From NCBI GenBank assembly GCA_049446715.1, contig JBMTQX010000006.1:1-64000 (forward strand): DNA of 64,000 nt, in the 5' to 3' direction. Both the position numbers and the translations under genes were made by a program. The stretch is from Eutrophocola sp049446715 (GTDB lineage: Bacteria > Pseudomonadota > Gammaproteobacteria > Pseudomonadales > Pseudohongiellaceae). This document shows positions 8,932-17,483 of the stretch, piece by piece (position 1 is the stretch's first letter; every line of letters begins with the position of its first letter). The notes below the pieces were generated by a model. The model saw nothing but the letters and a program-made list of their open reading frames with translations, was not told the DNA's origin and made no database searches.

Positions 8932-9279
8932 TCAGTTGCCCAGGGAGTTGATGTAGGCAGAAACGTCTTCGATTGCCTGGTCATTCGGCAGGGTCTGGGC
9001 CATCGGGGCCATCTGCATGCCAAACGTGTCGTTCGGGTTGGCACCACGGATGCCTTTCTTGAAATTCTGCAGCTGACGGACCAGATACCATTCTTCCTGG
9101 CCGGCGATAGCCGGTGCATTCAGGGCTTCCTGGCCTTGACCATTGGCACCATGGCAGGCGCCACAGGTTGCGTAAAGGGCTTTACCGCGCTCCGGGTCAC
9201 CGGCAGCCAGTGCGCTGTTGGACAGCATGGCAAACAGAGAAACGACGGCAGCGATTGCGACGGTTGCTTTCAACTTCAT
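8932..9279 (-). CDS. Small periplasmic class I cytochrome c
   Basis: A 115-residue secreted monoheme protein. The signal peptide (MKLKATVAIAA..., cleavage near ALA/AGDPE) is followed by the heme motif CGACH at residues 39-43 and a probable distal Met ligand in MQMAPMA. It resembles one domain of cytochrome c4 or a c553-type carrier; the redox partner is unknown. The start at 9279 is chosen over 9306 because GGAGTAACCCA precedes it at correct spacing and the signal peptide begins there. It needs the Ccm system encoded 1.1 kb away. Three 13-bp repeats lie in its upstream region. Confidence 0.9.
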   Translation of the reverse strand: MKLKATVAIAAVVSLFAMLSNSALAAGDPERGKALYATCGACHGANGQGQEALNAPAIAGQEEWYLVRQLQNFKKGIRGANPNDTFGMQMAPMAQTLPNDQAIEDVSAYINSLGN

Positions 9280-9335
9280 TGGGTTACTCCTGTTACTGGA
9301 TATCACTGTGAAACTTTGTTAAGAAACTTTTAGTA

Positions 9336-9373
9336 GGAACTATTAATTGGAACTATTAATCGAGACTATTAAA
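9336..9373. repeat. Three 13-bp-spaced repeats upstream of cytochrome c
   Basis: GGAACTATTAAT (9336-9347), GGAACTATTAAT (9349-9360) and GAGACTATTAAA (9362-9373) repeat at a 13-bp period. They sit 57-94 bases upstream of the cytochrome start on its strand, where promoter or operator sequences are expected. Confidence 0.75.
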
Positions 9374-9689
9374 TTGATCTTTCTCGTTTGTACGTATCTA
9401 GTGCGTCATTAGATGGCGATTTAACTGAACAAATTCTGAACGAACCACTAGATCAACAGCTGACTTTTTTGAAACGCGCACCGCAACCACGGGGTGTCCC
9501 TGATCCTCGAAAGCAGATGCCTTCATGTCATGCACAGGGAGTTTGCTTTGTAATTTATCTCGGCTGCCTGAACGGGGCGCGATTATACTAGGGTCGCCCT
9601 GAAAAATGCCAGTATGTCCTGGCCCGCATGGCTTGCATCTTGCGGCCCGCCCGGTAATATCTCCTGTTTTTTTGCTGTGGGAAAACCCG
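9374..9689. other. Intergenic region before dcd
   Basis: No supported gene is seen. Short ORFs on both strands here have no ribosome binding site and no recognisable product. TATACT at 9584-9589 is a possible -10 box for dcd, with no clear -35 partner. Confidence 0.5.
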
Positions 9690-10259
9690 ATGTCTATCAA
9701 GTCCGATAAGTGGATCCGCCGCATGGCCGAAGAACATGGCATGCTGGACCCGTTTGAGCCCAACCAGATCCGCGAAGTCGATGGCAGGCGGGTGATTTCC
9801 TACGGCACATCCAGCTACGGTTATGACGTGCGCTGTGCCAGTGAATTCAAGATTTTCACCAATGTCATGACCTCCAGCGTGGTGGACCCGAAGAATTTCG
9901 ATGAAAACAGTTTTGTCAGTATCGAAGCCGACTCCTGCATCATTCCGCCCAATTCCTTTGCCCTGGCCCGCACCGTGGAGTATTTCCGGGTACCGTCCAA
10001 TGTCCTGACCGTGTGCCTGGGCAAATCCACCTATGCCCGCTGTGGCATCATCGTCAATGTCACTCCGCTGGAGCCGGAATGGGAAGGGCATGTCACCCTG
10101 GAGTTTTCCAATACCACGCCGCTGCCCGCCAAAATCTACGCCAACGAAGGCGTGGCCCAGATGCTGTTCTACGAATCTGATGAACAGTGTGAAGTGACCT
10201 ATAAGGATCGTAACGGCAAGTACATGGGCCAGACCGGGGTGACACCGCCGAGGTCCTGA
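9690..10259 (+). CDS. dcd: dCTP deaminase
   Basis: Deaminates dCTP to dUTP in thymidylate supply. The 189-residue protein begins MSIKSDKWIRRMA and has the conserved SSYGYDVRC segment, the active-site region STYARCGIIVNVTPLEPEWEG, and LEFSNTTPLP. The length matches the gammaproteobacterial enzyme of about 188 residues. The ATG at 9690 is preferred over an in-frame ATG at 9606 because the family N-terminus starts there. The gene appears monocistronic, with the ccm operon about 115 bases downstream. Confidence 0.95.
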   Translation: MSIKSDKWIRRMAEEHGMLDPFEPNQIREVDGRRVISYGTSSYGYDVRCASEFKIFTNVMTSSVVDPKNFDENSFVSIEADSCIIPPNSFALARTVEYFRVPSNVLTVCLGKSTYARCGIIVNVTPLEPEWEGHVTLEFSNTTPLPAKIYANEGVAQMLFYESDEQCEVTYKDRNGKYMGQTGVTPPRS

Positions 10260-10344
10260 GCCGGTTCCGGTCCAGCCTGGGCCGGGCTGCCCCAAATGCC
10301 GTTTATTTGCACGAATTTGCGGCACTATCTCATTGATTTTCCGG

Positions 10345-10371
10345 TATAATCTGCGGCCTTTTCCATGGAGG
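10345..10371 (+). promoter_or_regulatory. -10 box and ribosome binding site of the ccm operon
   Basis: A perfect TATAAT lies at 10345-10350 and GGAGG at 10367-10371, four bases before the ccmA GTG. No good -35 hexamer is found at the usual spacing. The leader would be very short. Confidence 0.45.
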
Positions 10372-10375
10372 CTCA

Positions 10376-11023
10376 GTGGCACAAGGCATGCTTGAAGCAC
10401 AACACCTGACTTGCGAGCGCGATGACCGGGTTCTGTTCCAGAATCTGGCCTTCAGTGTGTCAGCGGGACAGGCGGTGCAGGTGCAGGGCGCCAATGGCAG
10501 CGGCAAGACCACCTTGCTGCGCATCCTGTGCGGGCTCAATCACGACTATGAGGGCGATATCCTCTGGCGCGGTGAACCGATTCACAAGCAGAAGGCGGAT
10601 TTCCGCAGCAGTGTTTTCTACTTGGGCCATGCACCGGCCATCAACAAGACGCTGACAGCGGCGGACAACCTGCGCTGGTTCTGCGCCTCCCGGGGCATCG
10701 CCAAACCTGCCGGCATTCGCGAGGCCCTGGCGGCCTTTGACCTGAATGGCTACGACGATGTGCCCTGTTACATGATGTCGGCCGGTCAACAGCGCCGTGT
10801 CAGCCTGGCGCGCATGAATCTGGTCCCGGCCAGCCTTTGGATTCTCGATGAGCCATTCACGGCACTGGATAAAAAAGGCGTCAGTGAACTGGAAGCCCTG
10901 CTGTCCGACTTCGTCGGCGCGGGTGGGGCGCTGATGCTGACCACACACCATAGCCTGCAGATGCAGTGTCCGGTGTCAGCCATTGACCTGGATGCCTGGA
11001 AACCCGGAGCCCGTCATGACTGA
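10376..11023 (+). CDS. ccmA: Heme exporter ATP-binding protein CcmA
   Basis: ATPase of the CcmABCD complex that releases heme-loaded CcmE during cytochrome c maturation. The 215-residue protein has Walker A GANGSGKTT, signature MSAGQQRRVSLAR and Walker B LWILDEP. GTG 10376 is used because GGAGG lies four bases upstream; an ATG at 10388 starts closer to the usual family N-terminus (MLEA) but is 16 bases from that site. It is the first gene of a tight nine-gene ccm operon and overlaps ccmB by 8 bases. Confidence 0.94.
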   Translation: MAQGMLEAQHLTCERDDRVLFQNLAFSVSAGQAVQVQGANGSGKTTLLRILCGLNHDYEGDILWRGEPIHKQKADFRSSVFYLGHAPAINKTLTAADNLRWFCASRGIAKPAGIREALAAFDLNGYDDVPCYMMSAGQQRRVSLARMNLVPASLWILDEPFTALDKKGVSELEALLSDFVGAGGALMLTTHHSLQMQCPVSAIDLDAWKPGARHD

Positions 11024-11708
11024 ACCGGCCGCCCTGGGACTTGGCGGCGTCATGCGCGCCACCATCCGCCGTGAATTGCTGCTGGCCATGCGCTCGCCCG
11101 GCGATGTCATCAATCCGCTGATGTTCTTCATTCTGGCCGTGGTGCTGTTTCCCCTCGGCGGCGGCGTTGAAGACGCCTTTCTCAGCACCATTGCCTCGGG
11201 CGTGATCTGGGTGACGGCCTTGCTGGCGGTCATGCTGTCCATGGACAGCCTGTTTCGCGCCGATTATGAAGACGGCAACCTGGAACAATTGCTCATGAGC
11301 CCGCAGCCCCTGTATTTCTTGGTATTGGCCAAGGTATTCAGTCACTGGCTCATGGCCTGCCTGCCCATCATTGTGCTAGCCCCGGTACTGGCGCTGATGC
11401 TGCAGATGCCGGCTTCGGGCATCACGGCACTGATGGTCAGCCTGTTGCTGGGAACCCCGGTATTGTGCCTGATCGGGGGCATCGGCATGGCGCTGACGGT
11501 GGGGCTTTCGCGCAGTGGATTGCTGCTGGCTGTGTTAATATTGCCGCTGTATGTTCCGGTGCTGATTTTTGGTGCCGGGGTCGTGGATGCCGCCATCAAT
11601 GACATGGCGTATTCAGGCCTGCTGGCCCTGATGGGCGCGATACTTGCCCTGGCCATCAGCCTGTCCCCTCTGGCAATTGTCGCCGCTCTGCGGATCAGCG
11701 TGAACTAA
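11016..11708 (+). CDS. ccmB: Heme exporter membrane protein CcmB
   Basis: Inner-membrane subunit partnering CcmA. The 230-residue protein has about six hydrophobic segments and the family N-terminus with RRELLLAMRSPGDV. The start at 11016 has GGAG six bases upstream and overlaps the end of ccmA, typical of this operon. An in-frame upstream ATG at 10983 lies within ccmA and is less likely. Confidence 0.94.
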   Translation: MTEPAALGLGGVMRATIRRELLLAMRSPGDVINPLMFFILAVVLFPLGGGVEDAFLSTIASGVIWVTALLAVMLSMDSLFRADYEDGNLEQLLMSPQPLYFLVLAKVFSHWLMACLPIIVLAPVLALMLQMPASGITALMVSLLLGTPVLCLIGGIGMALTVGLSRSGLLLAVLILPLYVPVLIFGAGVVDAAINDMAYSGLLALMGAILALAISLSPLAIVAALRISVN

Positions 11709-11735
11709 TCGACTACAGGATTTACGGCATTAACG

Positions 11736-12500
11736 ATGTGGCAATGGCTCTACAAACTCGGCTCCCCGAAATGGTTTTATGACCTGGGCAACCGCAGTCT
11801 GCCCTGGCTCTGGGGCGTTACCCTTTTCCTGCTCATCATAGGCGTGATCTGGGGGCTGGCTTTTGCGCCACCGGATTACCAGATGGGTGATAACTATCGG
11901 ATCATCTACATGCATGTCCCTGCTGCCGGGCTCATGAAGGGCTGTTTCTATATGATGGCCCTGTGCAGTGCCGCTGTCCTGATCTGGAAAGTGAAAATGG
12001 CAGATATCGTGGCCAAGGCAATTGCCCCTATAGGGACCATGGCGACACTTCTCATGCTGGCCAGCGGTTCCCTTTGGGGGATACCTACCTGGGGCACCTG
12101 GTGGATATGGGATGCACGCCTGACCTCCTCGCTGCTGCAGTTTTTTATCTACATGGGCATTATCGTGCTGCGCTCCGCCTTTGACTCGCAGGACACGGCG
12201 GCACGTGCCTGTGCCGTACTGACCCTTGTCGGTGTGGTGAACATCCCCATAATTGAATATTCGGTGGAGTGGTGGAACACCCTGCACCAGGGGGCAAGTT
12301 CGCTGGGCATGCGTGATACCAGTGCCAATCCGCCGGAAATCTGGATTCCGGCCTTTTTCACAGGTTTCGGATTCATTGGTCTGTTTTTTATTGGTCTGAT
12401 TTTGCGCAGCCAGAATGAAATTTTATGGCGTGAACGCCGTACTCAATGGGTACGCGATATTGTGACCGACACGGTTGATCACGGAGCCGCTGATGCCTGA
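11736..12500 (+). CDS. ccmC: Heme transporter/attachment protein CcmC
   Basis: Inner-membrane protein that loads heme onto CcmE. The 254-residue protein has six hydrophobic segments and the periplasmic tryptophan-rich WWD-type motif (WGTWWIWDARLTS). Periplasmic His residues flank this motif, as expected for heme coordination. It overlaps ccmD by 8 bases. Confidence 0.96.
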   Translation: MWQWLYKLGSPKWFYDLGNRSLPWLWGVTLFLLIIGVIWGLAFAPPDYQMGDNYRIIYMHVPAAGLMKGCFYMMALCSAAVLIWKVKMADIVAKAIAPIGTMATLLMLASGSLWGIPTWGTWWIWDARLTSSLLQFFIYMGIIVLRSAFDSQDTAARACAVLTLVGVVNIPIIEYSVEWWNTLHQGASSLGMRDTSANPPEIWIPAFFTGFGFIGLFFIGLILRSQNEILWRERRTQWVRDIVTDTVDHGAADA

Positions 12501-12714
12501 GTTCCAGTTTGACGGTTTTAGCGCGTTCCTGGACATGGGTGGCTACGCCCTTTATGTCTGGCCGGTCTACATTTTGTTTGCAATGTTTTTTGTTATCACG
12601 GTGGTACCGCCGCTTCTGGGCCGTAAAAAAAGACTGAAGCAGCTCAAGGCCAGAATGGCCCGCGCGGATTTTGACAGGCACCACGACAAGAATAGTGAAG
12701 GGGAAAGTCACTGA
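12493..12714 (+). CDS. ccmD: Heme exporter small subunit CcmD
   Basis: A 73-residue protein with one membrane segment (LYVWPVYILFAMFFVITVVP region) and a basic cytoplasmic tail (GRKKRLKQLK), typical of CcmD, which helps release holo-CcmE from CcmC and CcmAB. The start at 12493 gives the usual N-terminus (MPEFQFDG). It overlaps ccmC by 8 bases and shares one base with ccmE. Confidence 0.9.
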   Translation: MPEFQFDGFSAFLDMGGYALYVWPVYILFAMFFVITVVPPLLGRKKRLKQLKARMARADFDRHHDKNSEGESH

Positions 12715-13169
12715 TGCTGGCACACAGGCAACAACGACTGGCGATTGTCCTGTTTATCATTTTCGGTACTGCCATTGCGGTAGGGCTGGTGCTCGTTGCA
12801 CTCAACGAAGGCATCAATGTGTTCTATACGCCGACGGAAGTGTCTGAGGGTGCCGTACCCGGTAACCAGAATTTCCGCATCGGCGGCATGGTGAAGATGG
12901 GCAGTGTCATCAAGGACGGTTTGGAGGGTGCTGAAGTGAATTTTCTAACCACCGATTTCTGCAACGATGTGCTGGTCAGCTACTCAGGGCCGTTGCCTGA
13001 CCTGTTTCGCGAAGGACAGGGTGTGGTCGCCGATGGCTATATCGATGACGGCGGCATATTTCAGGCTACTCAGATTCTCGCCAAACATGACGAAAACTAT
13101 ATGTCCGCCGAAGTGAAGGCCTCCCTGGAAGCGGCGGAGGACAAAGACGTGAAGGTATGTAACCAGTGA
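12714..13169 (+). CDS. ccmE: Periplasmic heme chaperone CcmE
   Basis: Carries heme covalently from CcmC to the CcmFH ligase. The 151-residue protein has an N-terminal membrane anchor (about residues 9-29), an OB-fold domain, and the heme-binding His at residue 125 in LAKHDENY, with the following conserved Tyr. Its ATG overlaps the ccmD stop by one base; it overlaps ccmF by four. Confidence 0.96.
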   Translation: MLAHRQQRLAIVLFIIFGTAIAVGLVLVALNEGINVFYTPTEVSEGAVPGNQNFRIGGMVKMGSVIKDGLEGAEVNFLTTDFCNDVLVSYSGPLPDLFREGQGVVADGYIDDGGIFQATQILAKHDENYMSAEVKASLEAAEDKDVKVCNQ

Positions 13170-15178
13170 TTCCCGAACTCGGCAATTTCTCCCTGGTGCT
13201 GGCGCTGAGCCTGTCCATTCTGCTCAGCGTGTTGCCCATGGTGGGGGTGTATCGCAACAACCCGTTGTTGATGACCCTGTCGCGGCCTTTGTGTGCCGGT
13301 ATCTGGGTGTTCATGGTGGTCAGTTTCGGCTGCCTGGCCCATGCCTTCCTGAATGATGATTTCTCCGTGCGCTATGTCGCCAGCAACTCCAACAGCCTGT
13401 TGCCGTGGTTCTACAAATTCACCGGTGTCTGGGGCGGTCATGAGGGCTCGCTGCTGCTGTGGGTGCTGATGGTGGCCTCTTGGACCTATGCCGTCAGCTT
13501 GTTCAGTCGCAACCTGCCGCTGGATATCCTGGCCAGGGTGTTGTCGATCATGGGCATCATCAGCGTCAGCTTTCTGGTGTTCATGCTGCTGACCTCCAAC
13601 CCGTTTGACCGCCTGATGCTCAACCCGCCCGCAGACGGTACTGACCTGAACCCGCTGCTGCAGGACTTTGGCCTGATCGTGCACCCGCCAATGCTCTACA
13701 TGGGGTATGTGGGTTTTTCCGTGGCCTTTGCCTTTGCCATCACAGCGCTGCTGACCGGCAAACTGGATGCGGCCTGGGCACGCTGGACCCGGCCATGGAC
13801 CAATGCCGCCTGGGCTTTCCTAACGCTGGGTATTGCTCTGGGCAGCTGGTGGGCCTACTACGAACTGGGTTGGGGCGGCTGGTGGTTCTGGGATCCGACC
13901 GAAAACGTGGCCTTCATGCCCTGGCTGGTGGGCACGGCCCTGATTCATTCCCTGGCGGTGACCGAAAAGCGTGGCGTCTTCAAGAGCTGGACAGTGCTGC
14001 TGGCCATTGCAGCATTCTCCCTGAGCCTGCTGGGCACGTTCATTATCCGTTCCGGCCTGATTACTTCGGTCCATGCCTTTGCCGTTGATCCCGAACGTGG
14101 CCTGGTGCTACTCGCCATTCTGCTGGTGGTCATCGGGGCTTCGCTGTTTCTGTATGCACTGCGCGCGCCGGTTGTGAAGGGCACGGCCAGCTATACCATG
14201 ACTTCGCGCGAAGTGTTCCTGCTGATCAACAACATCCTGCTGGTGGTGTCCACGGCCGGCATCCTGCTGGGCACGCTGTATCCGCTGATTCATGAAGCGA
14301 TCAACGGGGAAGCCAACATGGTCTCGGTAGGCCCGCCGTATTTCAATACGATCTTCCTGCCATTGATGGCACTGCTCACCGTGTTCCTCACCATTGGTTC
14401 AATTTCGCGCTGGAAAAAGACATCAACGGCATTCCTGAAAGACCAGCTGGTCAAGGTTGCTGTCGCCAGTGTGCTTCTGGGCATCGTGCTGCCGTTATTC
14501 ATTACTCGGGAAGTGAACCTGTCCATCTTCCTGGCGGTTAGCCTGGCGCTGTGGATTGTGTTCGGCATAGCGCGTGACCTGGTCACAAAATCAGCCAACA
14601 AGGACTCTCTGGTAAAGGGCCTGAAAAGCCTCAGCCTGAGCTACTACGGCATGCAACTGGCCCATCTCGGGTTTGCCGTCATTATTCTTGGCATCTGCCT
14701 GACTAGCCATTACAGCGTCGAGCGTGACGTGCGCCTGGCACCGGGACAGGGTATCGAGATCGGCAGTTATGAATTCATTTTCCAGGGCGTGGTCGATGCA
14801 CCCGGTCCTAACTACCGCGCAGAAGCCGGCACGGTGGATGTCCTGAAAAACGGCCGTCCCTACATGACCCTGCATCCGGAAAAGCGTACCTATTTAGCCA
14901 CCGGTGCGGTGCAGACTGAGGCAGATATCGATGTCGGCTTTTTTCGCGACCTGTTTGCCGCCCTGGGCGATCCGCGCGGGGAGGGTGCCTGGGTTGTTCG
15001 CATTCACCTGAAGCCTTTTGTGTTCTGGATCTGGTTCGGGGCTTTCCTGATGGCCGCAGGCGGGGTGACTGCCATTCTGGACCGCCGCTATCGCGTGCGT
15101 GATGCCGTGGTAAGGGATGTACCGCCGGAAAATGCCGCTACCGGACTGGGTATGAAAAGCCCTGTAGAGGCCTCATGA
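13166..15178 (+). CDS. ccmF: Cytochrome c heme lyase subunit CcmF
   Basis: Large polytopic membrane subunit that attaches heme to apocytochromes. The 670-residue protein has many hydrophobic segments and the WWD motif GWGGWWFWDPTENVAFMPW, plus conserved periplasmic histidines. It starts at GTG 13166, overlapping the ccmE stop by four bases, and ends over the ccmG ATG. Confidence 0.96.
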   Translation: MIPELGNFSLVLALSLSILLSVLPMVGVYRNNPLLMTLSRPLCAGIWVFMVVSFGCLAHAFLNDDFSVRYVASNSNSLLPWFYKFTGVWGGHEGSLLLWVLMVASWTYAVSLFSRNLPLDILARVLSIMGIISVSFLVFMLLTSNPFDRLMLNPPADGTDLNPLLQDFGLIVHPPMLYMGYVGFSVAFAFAITALLTGKLDAAWARWTRPWTNAAWAFLTLGIALGSWWAYYELGWGGWWFWDPTENVAFMPWLVGTALIHSLAVTEKRGVFKSWTVLLAIAAFSLSLLGTFIIRSGLITSVHAFAVDPERGLVLLAILLVVIGASLFLYALRAPVVKGTASYTMTSREVFLLINNILLVVSTAGILLGTLYPLIHEAINGEANMVSVGPPYFNTIFLPLMALLTVFLTIGSISRWKKTSTAFLKDQLVKVAVASVLLGIVLPLFITREVNLSIFLAVSLALWIVFGIARDLVTKSANKDSLVKGLKSLSLSYYGMQLAHLGFAVIILGICLTSHYSVERDVRLAPGQGIEIGSYEFIFQGVVDAPGPNYRAEAGTVDVLKNGRPYMTLHPEKRTYLATGAVQTEADIDVGFFRDLFAALGDPRGEGAWVVRIHLKPFVFWIWFGAFLMAAGGVTAILDRRYRVRDAVVRDVPPENAATGLGMKSPVEAS

Positions 15179-15714
15179 ACCGCCGCCTGAAACTGTTCAT
15201 TCCGATCGCCATTTTCTTCATCATGGCGGGATTCCTGCTGTTTGGTCTCAATGACGGCCGTAATCCGAACCTGGTGCCTTCGGCACTGGTGAGCAAACCC
15301 TTTCCCGAATTCACCCAGCCGAGCCTGTATCCCGAGATGGGCGAATTCAGCCGTGAGGATTTCGTCGGCGACATCCTGTTCGTCAATATCTGGGGGTCCT
15401 GGTGTCCGCCGTGTCATGTCGAGCATCCGTATTTTCTTGAGCTGAGCAAACAGGAAGACGACATTACCTTCATTGGCATCAGCTATGACTACTCCATGGT
15501 GGAAGACCGGGATTTTCTGGCTGAGCGCGGCAACCCGTTTGATTACAACATAGTCGATCTTGACGGTTCCCTGCGCATCGATCTCGGTGTGACAGGCGCA
15601 CCTGAGACCTTTCTCGTGGACCAGAACGGCATGATTCTGTATCGCCATATCGGCGCCCTTGATGCGGATATCTGGCGGGAGAAATTCGTACCTCTGCTGG
15701 ATCAGATCCGTTAA
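15175..15714 (+). CDS. ccmG: Thiol:disulfide oxidoreductase CcmG/DsbE
   Basis: Membrane-anchored thioredoxin-like protein that helps reduce the CXXCH cysteines of apocytochromes. The 179-residue protein has an N-terminal anchor (about residues 7-24), active site WCPPC with Cys77 and Cys80, and the cis-Pro segment TGAPETF. It overlaps ccmF by four bases; ccmH follows after nine bases. Confidence 0.95.
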   Translation: MNRRLKLFIPIAIFFIMAGFLLFGLNDGRNPNLVPSALVSKPFPEFTQPSLYPEMGEFSREDFVGDILFVNIWGSWCPPCHVEHPYFLELSKQEDDITFIGISYDYSMVEDRDFLAERGNPFDYNIVDLDGSLRIDLGVTGAPETFLVDQNGMILYRHIGALDADIWREKFVPLLDQIR

Positions 15715-15723
15715 GGCACTGGC

Positions 15724-16188
15724 ATGATGCGCGCTGTTACCCTGCTGATCGTCCTATTGTCTGTGCCTGTCCTTGGCGCCATCGAGGAATATCCTTTCGA
15801 GTCTGACCAGGACGAAGCGCGCTTTAAGAAACTCACCTATGAAATGCGCTGTCCGAAATGCCTGAATGCCAATATCGCCGGTTCCGATGCCCCCATAGCT
15901 GCGGATTTGCGCCGTGAAGTGTATCAACAGGTCAAGGAAGGGCGCACCAACGATGAAATCATTGAGTTCATGAGCAGCCGTTACGGAGACTTCATTCTGT
16001 ATCGTCCGCGCCTGACTCTGGCGACCTTCTTTCTCTGGTTCACCCCGTTGTTCCTGCTAATAGCCGGTTTTGTGATTGTCAGGCGCATGATGGCGGCCAG
16101 CCAGGCCGCAACGCCCGCAGACGGCAGTCTCAGCCCGGAAGAGCAGGTGCGCCTGCAACGCCTGCTAGATCAAGGTAAGGACAACTAA
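15724..16188 (+). CDS. ccmH: Cytochrome c maturation protein CcmH
   Basis: A 154-residue thiol oxidoreductase with signal peptide, the RCPKC motif (Cys43, Cys46) in the three-helix domain, and a C-terminal membrane anchor (about residues 98-118). The family motif is RCXXCQ; here Leu follows the second Cys. It is the short, separate CcmH form, with the TPR part encoded by ccmI next door, as in Pseudomonas. Confidence 0.94.
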   Translation: MMRAVTLLIVLLSVPVLGAIEEYPFESDQDEARFKKLTYEMRCPKCLNANIAGSDAPIAADLRREVYQQVKEGRTNDEIIEFMSSRYGDFILYRPRLTLATFFLWFTPLFLLIAGFVIVRRMMAASQAATPADGSLSPEEQVRLQRLLDQGKDN

Positions 16189-16192
16189 CCCG

Positions 16193-17446
16193 GTGAATAC
16201 TTTCATTCTCTACAGCATGTTGCTGCTGGTCGTTGCATTGCTTTTCATCCTCGTGCCTGTGCTGCGCTACAAGCCGATGGAAAAAGCCGCCGACAGTGAC
16301 ATACGCAAGCAGAAAAACATCGACGTTTTTCAGCAGAGCCTCGCCGACCTCGAACAGGATCAGGCTGAAGGCTTGATTTCCGCAGAAGATTTCGTGCGCC
16401 TGAAAACTGAACTGGAGCGCAGTTTTCTGCGCGACATGGAGGATGAAGAGCAGCGCCACCAGACCCTGACCATGAAGTCCGGCAAAGTGCTGCCGCTGCT
16501 GTCCCTGTTGTTCGTGCCCATTTTCAGTTTTGCCCTCTACCAGGTGGTGGGTTCGGCCCGTGATCTCGCCTTGCCGGGCATTCTGGCCGAACTGCAGACT
16601 GTGGAAACCGAAGCGGAACAGCTGGCCTTGCTGACTGAGCTGGCCGACTTCCTGCAGGCACGTTTTGAACGTCAGGAAGACGATGTCCAGAACGGCTACA
16701 TGCTGGGCACGTTGTACCTTGAGCTCGATCGCTACCAGGATGCCATAGACACCTTCCGTCAACTGGCCGATGGCATGGACGCTGGCATGGACAAGGCCAC
16801 TGTGCTGGGGCAGCTGGCTCAATCCCTGTTCCTGCAGTCCGAGTCGGAAATGACGCCGGAAATACGCAACATCACCGATCAGGCGCTGGTCATGAACCCG
16901 AACGAATACGCCGTCATGAGTCTGCTGGCCATGGATGCGTTATTGAACGAGGATATAGTCGGAGCGGTCGGATACTGGCGCCGCCAACTGCTGCAGGTCA
17001 ATGCGGGCAGTCGTGATGCGGCTGTACTGCGAGACCGGATTACCCGCGCGGAAACCATGTTTCCGGATTTGTTTGAAGGGGATACTGCGGCTCCGGACGG
17101 CCCGTCAGTGACGGTCATCGTGGATATTGATGAGTCCGTGGTCGATCGGGTCACTGACGATATGCGCCTGTTTGTGTTTGCGCGCAATCCCGCGATGCCA
17201 GCGCCGCTGGCGGCAGAGAATTTACCCTTACCGGCATCATTTCCCATCGAGATCACTCTGGACAACACCAAGTCGATGATTGCCGGCATGAACCTATCCA
17301 CGGCCACGGATGTCATTGTCGGCGCACGCCTGACACGGGGTGGGGCCACCGCCGAGTCTGGCGATATACAGGCCCTTTCCGATGCGTTTTCTCTGGCTGA
17401 TCAGCAAGGTCCGGTCAGCCTGACAATCAAGGACATCGTCCCTTAA
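16193..17446 (+). CDS. ccmI: Cytochrome c apoprotein chaperone CcmI
   Basis: A 417-residue protein with two N-terminal membrane segments (about 3-22 and 97-116) separated by a cytoplasmic loop. A periplasmic TPR region (LGTLYLELDRYQDAIDTF and following) and a C-terminal beta-rich domain come after. It binds apocytochromes and hands them to CcmFH. GTG start four bases after the ccmH stop; last gene of the ccm operon. Confidence 0.9.
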   Translation: MNTFILYSMLLLVVALLFILVPVLRYKPMEKAADSDIRKQKNIDVFQQSLADLEQDQAEGLISAEDFVRLKTELERSFLRDMEDEEQRHQTLTMKSGKVLPLLSLLFVPIFSFALYQVVGSARDLALPGILAELQTVETEAEQLALLTELADFLQARFERQEDDVQNGYMLGTLYLELDRYQDAIDTFRQLADGMDAGMDKATVLGQLAQSLFLQSESEMTPEIRNITDQALVMNPNEYAVMSLLAMDALLNEDIVGAVGYWRRQLLQVNAGSRDAAVLRDRITRAETMFPDLFEGDTAAPDGPSVTVIVDIDESVVDRVTDDMRLFVFARNPAMPAPLAAENLPLPASFPIEITLDNTKSMIAGMNLSTATDVIVGARLTRGGATAESGDIQALSDAFSLADQQGPVSLTIKDIVP

Positions 17447-17483
17447 ACTAGCCGCTTCGTCTTAGAAGGATTGTTACCCGCCC

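Noticed and set aside
9388..9591. 67-codon ORF before dcd
   Set aside because: No ribosome binding site, no known family and odd composition.
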